This document shows, piece after piece, positions 1-9,930 of a stretch of 64,000 nucleotides of DNA. The stretch spans positions 834,405 to 898,404 of the forward strand of contig ML976980.1 in NCBI GenBank assembly GCA_010015675.1, read 5' to 3'. The position numbers and the translations under genes were made by a program. Within the stretch, counting starts at the first letter, position 1; each line of letters begins with the position of its first letter. Source of the DNA: Byssothecium circinans (lineage: Eukaryota > Ascomycota > Dothideomycetes > Pleosporales > Massarinaceae). Below the pieces are notes generated by a model. That model was not told where the DNA came from and searched no databases. It worked only from the letters and a program-made list of their open reading frames with translations.

Positions 1-1346
1 CGGTTCGATGGTGTGGGCGGTTCGATGGTGGAATACGTTACTAATACTTTATAGGTTAATAACTATTTTATTACGTAAGCTATAGCTATAAGAATTTAAT
101 ACCTACTAGATTATATATATATCTATCTAGGTTTAAAATTTCAAAAGAAAATATTAAAGTTTAGCTTTGTTATTAAGATAATACGGTTTGATTTTCCTTG
201 CCAAGCAAAAGTGGCCGTTTCGATGGTGTGGCCGTCTCGATGGTGTGGCCGTCTCGATGGTCCGGCCGTCTTGATAGTGCTTTACGTTATACTTTACTTT
301 AGTATCTTATATAAGCTTAAACTATATACTAACTACCTTAGGATTCTCTTATAGAACTCTCTAATAGTCCTTTAAATAGTTTTAGGCTATTTATAATAAT
401 TCTAAATAGTTTATAAACTATTCTACTTAGTTATAGCTAACTTTTTCTCTACTTTATTTACCTAGTAGTTTATTTACTATATCTAATACTTTACCTAAGG
501 TAGGCGTAAATCTTTACGTATTAAGGTTAAGAATATATTAGATAATTATCTCCTCTTTAGTTAAAGATAGTTTTAAACTATTTAGAACTATTTATAGTTA
601 AAAGGTAATTCTATTAATATAGTTAGAGAAGCTCTAATAATAAATGTTAAAAGCCTTAGTAGTACATTAGAGGCTTTTAAATTAGCCTAAATAGTAAGCT
701 TAAAAGGTAGTTAAGCTTAATTCTACCTTCTTATTAAATAAGTATTACGTTTAGTAGTTAAGGTATTTTATAATAAGTATAGTATTAGTATTACTAAGGA
801 AAAGTAGCTATCTTAGTAGGTTAGCTATCTTAGTAGTACTTTACATTAACTATACTAATCTTTAGGTATGCAAGGTATAGATAAAGAAGGAAGAAGGAAG
901 ATAGGTAAGAGCTTAAATTTATACGCTATATGCAACCTAACCAAACTCGTGTGAAGCTAGTAGCTATTAGTAATAACTGCTACAAACTTGGCCCTCGGCC
1001 CTCTATCTACTCGCGATGGCCGCAACTCTAGCTTTATTAGATTAAATAGATATTTTATACTAGTATAAAAATACTGGTACAACATATACCAGAGCGCATC
1101 CATAGGGAGACTAATTAACAATTAGCATAATCAGCACCAGCCAGACTTCTTAGCGCGGAGGAAGAGGATGACTACACTTCACCGTTCGGAGCAACGTACT
1201 CTCGCAGGTTTAGTTCAACTTTTTGACCATACCTATCGCTGATAGTCAATGTTCATCTAGTGCAGAGTATCGGATTTCTGCAACAACGAGAGTTGCGCAG
1301 TCATGTCTTAGAATATGAGCATAGACTTTTGGGATGGCATTGCTAT
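1..1346. repeat. AT-rich, RIP-like repeat block with 17-bp minisatellite
   Basis: There is no gene-like ORF here. Positions 285-930 are extremely AT-rich and full of TTAG/TAGTA words, as in RIP-degraded fungal transposons. A 17-bp unit built around CGTCTCGATGGTGTGG occurs about four times at 211-281, and a related unit occurs twice at 1-30, so the repeat continues beyond the left edge. Positions 121-288 match the reverse complement of about 11826-11935. GC content becomes normal from about 950, and the first gene ends at 1347. Confidence 0.7.
121..288 (+). repeat. Left copy of inverted repeat flanking the gene cluster
   Basis: The segment beginning TATCTAGGTTTAAAAT and running through TTTAGCTTTGTTATTAAGAT to GTGCTTTACGTTA has a close counterpart on the minus strand at 11826-11935. 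Differences are mostly C/T or G/A changes. The left copy also contains extra 17-bp minisatellite units (211-281) that are single in the right copy. The two copies point towards each other across the alpha-oxoamine synthase cluster. Confidence 0.7.
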
Positions 1347-3136
1347 CTATCCAACATCTGCTACGAATTGTTGTCTTCCGATGTCAGTCTTTTCAAGCGT
1401 CAAATCTTCGATGAAGAAAGACGTCAGTAGCCCGAGAGCCCCAGTACCCGTTAGAGTCCAAAATACGGCCTTGAAGCATTGGCTGTACACCTCAAGAATA
1501 GGACTTAGGATTCCATGCTCCAGATTAATTTCTCTTAGAGTGGGGATGAAGCTGATTGCTTCTCGAACATTCATGAGCATCTCAAGCTCATGCGGGATGA
1601 ATTCCAGAGTAGAAATCCGTCTTTCAAAGACGTTGTTGAAAACACCAGCGCATAACGCCAGGCCGATTAACCCTCCAAATAGCCTGAAGCACACAAGAAC
1701 GCCTGCGGCAATCCCATAGTCGTTTACGTCGGCCACGCTTGTCTGATTAGGAATAGTCAGGGCAGTAAAGACTGTTCCAATGCCAATGCCAGCGAAAACC
1801 TGTAAACCGGCAATCTGAGCGACAGATGAATCAGGAGTCCACAGAGTCCACAGCCCGACTCCGCAAGACGCGATGACCCAATTGCATATAATTATCCATC
1901 GGTATTTTCGATAAACCTCAACGATGATGGCCGCAAGAATGCTCGAGGCGATGATTGTAGCACTTCCAGGTAAAACCAAGATCGCTGATCTGATCGAGGT
2001 GGTCAACATGACTGCCTGGAAATACAATGGAACGTATAGCATGACGCTGTACAATATCATTCCATGTAGCGTTGCCCCGAGAATTGTTGCTGCAGCTGTT
2101 CCGTTCTGGAAGATGCGATGAGGAAATATCGGCGCTGGCTTTGATTCGTAGAAGGCGCAGGCAATCAAGACCAGAAAGCCAAGAGTGAACGGGAGAATTG
2201 TCTTCCATGAGGACCAAGGATATAAGACGCCGGCCCAACTCAGTGGCAGCGCAAATGCAGTGCTACCAACAGCAAATCCGACAAAGCCTAGCCAATCGAG
2301 GCGGCGAAATCGTCCTCTCAAAGGCTCATCAAGGGGTTGTAGATGGAGGCAGAAGACGGTAAGAAAGAATCCCAAGGCGCACAAGGGCAGATTAATCCAC
2401 CCAATCCATCTCCAAGTTACATATTCCGTCAGCGCTGCCCCTACTATAGGCCCGCATACACCGCCTCCCGCCATAGGAAGCGCCAGTAGACCAAGATACA
2501 AGGGACGTTCTTGCAGCGTCGTAATGTCAGCTAGTATCACTTCGCTGAGTACATCTAGTCCTCCTCCTCCGAGCCCTTGCAGCAAGCGGCCAACAATTAA
2601 AACTGGCATGCTTTTTGCTACTGCAAAAACTATAGACCCAATAAAGAATATCGCAAAGCCTGTATAGAATGGAGGTTTGCGACCAAGAACGTCTGATACG
2701 CTGGCATAGACTGGCTGGCTGATGACAACAGTAAGCATAAAAGAAAGGTTGGACCAGAATGCTTCTAATGTCGTTCCATGGAGCTCCCGGGTGATTTTCT
2801 AGGAATTGTGAGCGGGCCGTGGTAGAAAGATCTCTTGGAGACTAAGCATACCGGGATAGCTACTGCAAGGGCTGTGGCGTCGAGGGACACAATAATTGTA
2901 CTGATGTTCAAGGCAAGAAACGAGAGATAGAAGGATAGGTGCTTCTTCTTTCGCACTGGAGTCGTTGGAGTGTTCTGCTCTTCTGCCGAAAGGTTCTCAT
3001 TCCCCTGAGGATCTTCCTTTTCGCCTATGGGAGCCTTCATTCTTCTTGCGATCTGGATTTCCCCGTCACCGGAAGATCGCATTACGCACTGAAAAGGAAT
3101 GGGATCAAGTCGCTGGGCTGGGAGTGGTGTGCGCAA
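1347..3136 (-). CDS. MFS transporter, DHA2 (14-TM) drug/metabolite exporter type
   Basis: Predicted as two exons, 2852-3136 and 1347-2798, with a 53-nt intron at 2799-2851, giving about 578 residues. The splice restores the family sequence around ITRELHGTTLEAFW before the second membrane segment. A charged N-terminus of about 65 residues ends in KKKH, followed by TM1 (LSFLALNISTIIVSLDATAL). The loop motif VSDVLGRK between TM2 and TM3, GRLLQGLGGGG, and GGGVCGPIVGA (antiporter motif C) mark a DHA2 proton antiporter. It probably exports a small molecule across the plasma membrane. The start could instead be a Met 18 or 32 codons further in. It diverges from the SDR gene over a 635-bp shared promoter, which fits a role as the cluster exporter; the substrate is inferred only from context. 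Confidence 0.88.
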
Positions 3137-3771
3137 TCTTGAAGAGGTTGTAGCTCGGCTCTCAGTGCGACTGAGCGGGATTCCAACGTATGAGGGTTAA
3201 CGCCCCGTAGTTTCGGAAATGATTGGGGCCGTCAGTGAACCTACGAGGCCACGTCCAAGAAAGATAGCCTGATTCGACACGGAAAGGGGCGCTCCGCATA
3301 CGAGAAACAGACCCAATTATCACGGAGGGCATTGTGCCGCTTAGCAGTCGATACCCGGGTATGGAGTTGCATATGCGGCCTAATCGCAGCAAGGGTTGAC
3401 TCAAGGGTAGCATGCAACCATCAATGAAGCAAGTCTTACATGCATGTCTGTGATTGCAGCATGTCTCACTTCAAGGTGCAGCTCGCTCTCAAAATGTATG
3501 AACACATGTCTCTGAGCATGCATGTTTGAGTTGAAAAGGCCCCTGTTGCATCAGGTGACCCATGTCTACCGCCATATTGACTCTTCAGCCTTTGGTGTCA
3601 TCCGGGTATTGACTATCTAGTCGTATCTGGGCGAAGAACGCCTTCTTACGCATGCTGATTTCTACTGCTCGTCCGACTGCCTCGTTCCGCCTGTCCTGTG
3701 TTTTTGGTACAGGAAAAGTTGCCTGGTCCCAGTGCATGCGATGACACGACTTCAACCTGAACATTCCTAAT
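3137..3771. promoter_or_regulatory. Divergent promoter between MFS transporter and SDR
   Basis: This 635-bp spacer separates two outward-facing cluster genes. The heptamer CATGTCT occurs four times (3443, 3460, 3505, 3561). The first lies inside ACATGCATGTCT (3438-3449), which recurs upstream of the alpha-oxoamine synthase at 9641-9652. No ORF of interest is seen. Confidence 0.5.
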
Positions 3772-4784
3772 ATGGATCCTCATATTCTGGCTCAAAATAA
3801 GGTAGGTGGCTTTACCAGGGCTGTGCGACCTAGCTAATATCTGTTGAGACTGTTTTCATCACGGGCGGATCTCAGGGATTGGGCCAAGAGTTGGCTCAAA
3901 TATTCGCCTCAAAGGGTGCTCACGTTACGATATTCGCTAGGAGACAGGAACGACTGGAGATGGCCAGAATCGAAATAATTGCTCAACAACTGGATCCGGA
4001 TCAAGAAATCAGCGCAGTGTCACTGGACCTTCGCGATCCGGGTGCGGTCGCTGCAGTCTTTGCATCTCAGCCCCAACTCCCAGATACCTTGATCTGTGCA
4101 GCTGGATGTAACGTGGAGCTTGGGTTCCTCGCCGACCTCAATCCGAAAGATTTGGAGACCTGCATGCAGAGCAATTATTTCACCGCCGCATACGCAGCCC
4201 AAGCCTTGTTGAAACTATGGATTGATGACGACAAGAGTTGCGGATCTGCCTCCAGCCCTGCACGCAAGCCTTTAAGACACCGCCAGATCATCTTCATAAA
4301 CAGCGCTGCAGCGTTTGCACCAATCCCAGGGTATATCGCGTATAACCCGGCCCGGGCCGCACTCCGAGCACTCGCGGACACTCTTAGAATCGAGATAATG
4401 CGCTATTTGTCTGCGACCAGTACGTACGCCATTTACTGCGCGTTCCCTTCCAATTTCATGTCGCCTCAATTCTTGGCTGAACAGAGCCTAAAGCCAGACC
4501 TGACCAAGCGTATTGAGGGAACGACTGCGCCCATTGATGAGCTCGCGAAGAAGGTTCCTACTGCTAGAAAAGTAGCCGAGGGAATCATTCAAGGGGTGGA
4601 AAGAGGCGATTTCGCGCTTTGCGATGATTCGTGGGATGCAAGTTTTCTCTTCGCCAACATGGTTGGCCCATCTCCCAAACGGGGCGTCGGGCTAGTCGAT
4701 TCCGCATTGGCAACTCTGATGGGACTCTTTGTTTGGCCTGTGGTGAGGCGCAGGTGGGAGTCGTTGTGCAGGCAAAGCGGTTGA
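3772..4784 (+). CDS. Short-chain dehydrogenase, 3-ketodihydrosphingosine reductase-like
   Basis: Predicted as two exons, 3772-3801 and 3849-4784, with a 47-nt intron, giving 321 residues. The short first exon encodes MDPHILAQNK and joins in frame to the NADPH-binding motif TVFITGGSQGLG, as in TSC10/KDSR/FUM13 proteins. The NAG-type motif reads CAAGCN. Catalytic Ser162 lies in INSAAAF and Tyr175 in YNPAR. Position 179, the Lys of the canonical YxxxK, is Arg here (codon CGG). A hydrophobic C-terminus (ATLMGLFVWPVV followed by RRR) resembles the membrane anchor of KDSR enzymes at the ER. The family reduces the 3-keto group made by a serine-palmitoyltransferase-like condensation, which fits the alpha-oxoamine synthase 5 kb away. 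The Arg leaves activity in doubt. Confidence 0.88.
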
Positions 4785-5184
4785 GTCTGCCTAAACGTAC
4801 CTTTCTCTTGGTAGCATGCGCGGGGTTGAGGGTTAAGCAAGGGGCAGAGCTCCAATCAATCCATGTTACTGGCGGCACAGACACTAGGGTAGTAATTGCT
4901 CGTGCATGCGGCCCCAATCTTCAGGTGTCGCCTTCGAATGCAAGCAGGCGTACGGGTGAGATGTTCTGAGACATGCACACCGATGTACCCGCGAAACCGT
5001 CCAAGCTTTTCAATCTGAGGGCCCTCCATTCGACTCGGGTGGGCGCGTCTGTGGTCTAGAACTTGGCACCGCAAATGATGTCGTGCAGTGCCACTTCAGG
5101 GCTACGCTCATGCCCATCAAAACACGCTCATCACTTCACCTTGTTCATACCTCTGCTAGGCCTCTACCGCAGGCAGCGCTCAAG
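4785..5184. other. Intergenic spacer, SDR to P450
   Basis: This 400-bp spacer between two co-directional genes holds the SDR 3' end and the P450 promoter. No further feature is seen. Confidence 0.5.
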
Positions 5185-6877
5185 ATGACAGCTGTTTGGA
5201 TCATCTACTATCCTCTCCTGTTAGTGGTCTTGCGAGTAGGTCAATTTGCCTCAAACAAACGTACCGCCTAACAACATTCCAGTGCCTTTCAGTCTATAGT
5301 TATCGCATACTGCTTCATCCTCTAGCAAATTTTCCAGGCCCATTCCTGGCGAAATTCTCCGATTGGTATGGAGCATTTCACGCATTACGAAAGGACCTCC
5401 ATGAGACCACGCTTCAAGATCACCAACGATATGGTCAGTGTATCACATATGCTGCTTTTCCTCCATAGCTTATGTTCATTTACAGGTCGCGTTGTCCGGC
5501 AGGGACCCAACAAATTGGTTTTTAACTCGGTCACTGCGCTTCACGGTACGGCCCTGTCATTCCTAGCTTTCGAACACTGTTGACATTACAGATATCTACC
5601 GGAGTGAAGCTTTCAGTAAATCCAAAGTCTATATGTTGACCCAATCGAAGCCGAACGTGCACAGTGTATTCAGTGCACTTGACAAACGCATCCATCGTTC
5701 CAGGAGGAAGATAGTTAGCAGCGGTCTTTCCGAAAAGAGCATCCGGCGCTTTGAGCCAACAATGGATTCCCAGATCGAGATCTATCTACAACTTCTCAAA
5801 GATTCTGCTCAATCTCAGCAGCCGGTCAATATGACCGTTGCTTGTAAATACCTGGCCCTTGATGTCTCGTCGCTTTTCGGGTTCGGGTCTTCTCTCGAGC
5901 TACAGACCAACAATCGCAACCGTTTTATTACCGAGGGTATGGAAGCCAGTATGTATCGCACGAATATACATATGCAATATCCTTTGTCCAAGTATCTCGG
6001 GGTTGATACATTCCTTCTCCCGTTCCTCTTCTCCATCAAGGAAAGATACAAGAAGGCGTTGAAAGGCATGATCGCGGACCGTTTAGCTATCACCAAAGAT
6101 GCCCGAGAAGATCTCTTCTCCTTTGTCACAGACATAAAGGATCCGGAGACCGGCGACGAAATCAGTCAGAACGATCTGTTTGCCGAAGCAGAATTCTTCC
6201 TTCCTGCCGGTGGGCAAACAACGTCTTCCGCCATTGCTGCTCTCTTGTTCTACCTTTCTAGATACCCCGCCTGCTATAAACGCCTAGCGAATGAGATTCG
6301 CACAAGGTTCACCGATGGCTCACAGATCTCGCACAGCGCGCTATCCACCTGCGCGTATCTCCGCGCCTGCATCGACGAAGCGCTGAGAATGTCCCCACCA
6401 GCACCTGGTACACTTTGGAGGGAAATACCTAGAAGCTACCAAGAACGTGTCGTTGTGGATGGCCATGTGATACCCCACGGCGTTTTAGTGGGAGTGAACA
6501 TCTATGCAATTCACCACAACGAAGACTACTTCCCAGATCCATCAAACTTCAGGCCTGAGCGCTTTCTATCTAGTGGTAGGGCAGAAACGTTAAGTGAAAA
6601 GAGTCAAGCCCAGCACCTGGCTTTCTCGCCTTTTTCGATTGGTACTCGTGGATGCATGGGTAAAGCGTTGGCCTACATGGAGATCAGCCTTGTCATTGCG
6701 AAAACCTTGTGGTACTTCGATTTCGACGAACACTCTGAACACTCAGACATCCGGACGGAAACTCAGACGATCCTTGATTCCGCCTCCAAAGAGTCCGAAG
6801 AGTTCAAAATTCACGATCAACTCATTGCCACGCACGATGGTCCCTGTTTGCTATTACGACCCACCGGCAAGCTGTGA
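5185..6877 (+). CDS. Cytochrome P450 monooxygenase
   Basis: Four predicted exons, 5185-5235, 5283-5433, 5486-5545 and 5592-6877, with introns of 47, 52 and 46 nt, give 515 residues. The N-terminus is a membrane anchor (MTAVWIIYYPLLLVVLR) followed by HPLANFPGPFLAK, the usual hinge of fungal microsomal P450s. RVVRQGPNKLVF follows. The I-helix reads LPAGGQTTSSA (Gln where most have Asp or Glu), the ExxR motif is EALR, the PERF motif is FRPERFL, and the haem loop is FSIGTRGCMG with Cys442 as the iron ligand. All essential elements are present, so the enzyme looks intact. It lies between the SDR and a convergent membrane-protein gene. By analogy with sphinganine-analogue pathways it would hydroxylate the chain; that substrate is inference. 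Confidence 0.92.
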
Positions 6878-7276
6878 ATTCGTTATCTGCCCATGTTGAA
6901 CAGGTATTAGCACGTGCGATGATTAGAATGTTTGGCACGTTCAGCTCTTGGAGGTAGGATGCACTCTCAGTTGAAGCCAAAGCGCACATGGCAGGATTAC
7001 CTTTGAATTACAATATTTCCACACATACCTCCTTTTCATAATATATTCTGGTATCTTAGTGATGGCTAATCTATCTGAGGTAATCAAGAAGGAGCAATCA
7101 TCACCACTAGTACTCATGTGAGTACAGTAGGGTATCAACACAAGGAAAAAAACACGATAAGGATAAGGCGCACCGGCCTCGGAACTCGAACAATCTATCT
7201 GAGGACTTCGTCTGCAATGTCTCTGAAGGAGAAGAAGAAAATTCGCCATGGCAACTTCCTCCCAATTCATTGCCTG
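6878..7276. other. Convergent spacer, P450 and membrane protein
   Basis: This region of about 400 bp holds the 3' ends of two convergent genes. No ORF or repeat of note is seen. Confidence 0.45.
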
Positions 7277-8559
7277 TCAAACTCTACTACCCATTCCCGT
7301 CCCTGGCCTCGTATCATTTTTCGTCACTATGAGGGTCTCGAATTCTATGTCTTCCGGACCAGAGTGATGTTGCCTCACCCGTGCCCGGCCGATAGTAGGT
7401 ACATCGTTTCCTGCGATGCCACGACTTCCACTGCGACCACTGCCACTACCGGAAGACCTGCCCAGCAATCCTCTGAGTGATGTGCCAATTCTTGAAACAG
7501 TATTTGTCTCCCCGATTATGCCCAAGAATCTTGGGAGCATGGGTAGACATGCGACAAGAAGACCAGTAGCGACTTCCGGTAAAGCCCAGATGCCGTTATT
7601 GGAGATCTTGTAAGACTTGTCAGACTTATCCTCGGCGAGGACTATACCGTAGTAGATCTGCACGCATCCACAAGCCATGGAACTAGGCACTTTGTCAGTG
7701 AACGACCTTGTGTGGAATAAGTGTGCGCTTACAGGATCCCGACTAGGAACAATGCCGAGAGTGCTAATTTCCGCTTGAAAGGTAGATGCAAGCCCCAGAT
7801 AACACGCTGAGGAAGAGCGATAATGACAAGATCGGTAGCCACATTCAACATCGCCAGAAGGAATCGAACTTCGGATGCGTGAATGCATGAGCCTTCTTGG
7901 ATTGTCGGGTCCCACTCTTTCGCTCGTGGTGTGCAAGTCTTCAACTCGATGACAACCATGGCAAAGTAGAATGCGACGTTAATCCAAAGCACAACGTGGC
8001 CGACCCACCACGCCCAGTCTCGCCTGTTTTCGGGCATAAAGGCTCGTAGGACCTGAAGGATAATACCCACTTTCAGAGTTGCCATACTCACAAGATAGAT
8101 GATGATACCGTCGTAGTATTGCTGTACACTTGTTCGTTTTGCTACTTCGAGTGAGACAGGATCTGCACTTACCTTGAAGAATCTGATCTGAGTGCGGACA
8201 GTCATGTCCCACATGTGCACACCAAGACCTGATTCCGACATCATGTATCCATCACCTGTGAGAACAAGAAACTCCACCTAAAGAGTCAAATTAATTGGGT
8301 GCACATAGCGGTTGTGGCCTTCACTCACATATGCCAGAGCAATGATATAATCTTCTGGACGCAGCTTCTTCTGTATCTTGAGCTTGGTGACCCCCCATAC
8401 CGCAAATACGACAGTGACAATTATCAGCAGGGACGTAATCATTCCCAGGCTCTTATGCCTAAAGCTCGAGGGGTTCTCAAAGTTGGACGTCGCGCCGGAA
8501 GGCGGATTCATCGCCGGTCTCGCCAGCCATGCCTCTCGCTCCTCTGGAGTTAGGACCAT
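7277..8559 (-). CDS. SAT4/rhodopsin-like integral membrane protein (Pth11-type)
   Basis: Four predicted exons on the minus strand, 8329-8559, 8173-8277, 7733-8121 and 7277-7682, with introns of 51, 51 and 50 nt, give 376 residues. The order is typical of the fungal SAT4 (formerly DUF3328-neighbouring, Pth11-like) family: TM1 with LKIQKKLRPEDYIIALAY, several membrane helices, a central RDWAWWVGHVVLWINVAFYFAMVV segment, then DLVIIALPQRVIWGLHLPFKRKLALSALFLVGIL. The cytoplasmic tail is rich in Gly, Ser and Arg. The second intron (8122-8172) is itself open in frame, so a retained form would add 17 residues. Such proteins are often found in metabolite clusters and as putative receptors, but their role is unknown. 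Confidence 0.8.
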
Positions 8560-9930
8560 GTCAGTGATTAGACAACCGCCGGTAAATCGGGCGGTGCTAT
8601 CAAACCAGTGAATAGATGTGGGCTCGACAGCAACCAGCGTCTTGAGGAAGGTGATATCAAGTTAGCCCTAGCGCGGCGCGCACGATGATCATACCCACGG
8701 GATTACAGCCGATGCACTGCACATTGAGAGATGTGCAGTTGGAATCGTTGGCGTATCGGATTATTTTTAGTACACTTCCGGTGGGTGGCAATATACCAAT
8801 GCTACGGTGCCCAGTCAAATTGCGCGCCACCCCTCCCTTTCGGCGTCCGAAAACATTCTGCAAATGTGCCCAACAAGACGACCTTTGAGTTTTCGAATAG
8901 CATGATGATCTGCAGATAATACTTGTGAGGTTACTGACGTTCGAGTCATCAACTTGGCCGACCACTTGCAGTAGACCTTTAGTAATTCTACATACCTATG
9001 GTACCTAGGTATGTCTAACTTGGAAAGGTCGATGGTTCTCCGGACGCGGGTCCCCTACTACATGCAACAGAGACCTACCATACCTAGCTAGGTATGGTGC
9101 AGGCAAAGCACAGGGTTGTGAATAAGACTAAAGCAAGGCTGACTCAGTCTTGCAACCAGATGCACAACTGCAGACACAGTACGAGCCGATTGCAGCGTCT
9201 ATACGCTCATTATTGCCGGGGGCCAGTTCAGGCTGCCTAGGTGCAAGGCTGCGGCGGGCATCCGGCTAATACGCGTATACAGCCTCCCGCATCGCTCAGC
9301 TGCATAAGCTCGGAAAATGTCAAGGGTAGCATGAACGCACGCAGGGAAGAACTCATCTTCGCCCCCCCTAATGTCTCGAACTTGGTCCTGGGCAAGGAGC
9401 GCTGCATGCGTCTAAGGCGACACTCCCCTCTTACTTGTACCACCCAATCAAACGTAGTTCCCCCACCACGTTTTGAGTGCCATCGGCTTCCTGGGGGCCA
9501 CTTCGATCCAGAGTACGGTGTTTGGGGAATACCCGCATATTCCAGGTGCCTATCTGTATCTGTACCCTGCGCCATATTTACGCCCTCGATCATCAGGGGG
9601 CTCGAGGCAGAACTTACGCAGAGTGGCCTCGAACGCAGCCACATGCATGTCTCAGCATTTGGAACCGAGATATCTTTCACGCAAAGCAACCGAGAGGGGA
9701 TGATGATAACAAAGGACGCCACTTAGTTGCAGGCGACTCCAATAAGATCGGACCGCTTTTCAAAGCAACTCATCTTTTGGTACTTGACGTAAGTATAACT
9801 TCAATCACGGGTCGCTTTCTCTCTGTAGCAGACGAAATCCCCACTTTTTGCTGCTCTACGTATTGAAGTACTGTGTTCACTATCTAGAGAGTTTCGCATT
9901 GAATTACGACCTCGCTTCGCCATCGTCACC
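8560..9930. promoter_or_regulatory. Divergent promoter, SAT4 protein and alpha-oxoamine synthase
   Basis: This is a 1.37-kb gene-free spacer. It contains two palindromes with the same half-site CATACCTA/TAGGTATG. One, at 8990-9014, has 9-nt arms around a 7-nt core; the other, at 9077-9098, is a perfect 22-nt palindrome. ACATACCTA-type half-sites and the dodecamer ACATGCATGTCT (9641-9652, shared with the MFS/SDR promoter) make it a likely regulatory region. ORFs at 9237-9726 exist on both strands but resemble no protein. Confidence 0.5.

Noticed and set aside
9237..9726. Overlapping 161-residue ORFs on both strands upstream of the AOS gene
   Set aside because: Both are open over the same bases and neither has family motifs or hydrophobic pattern; treated as promoter DNA.
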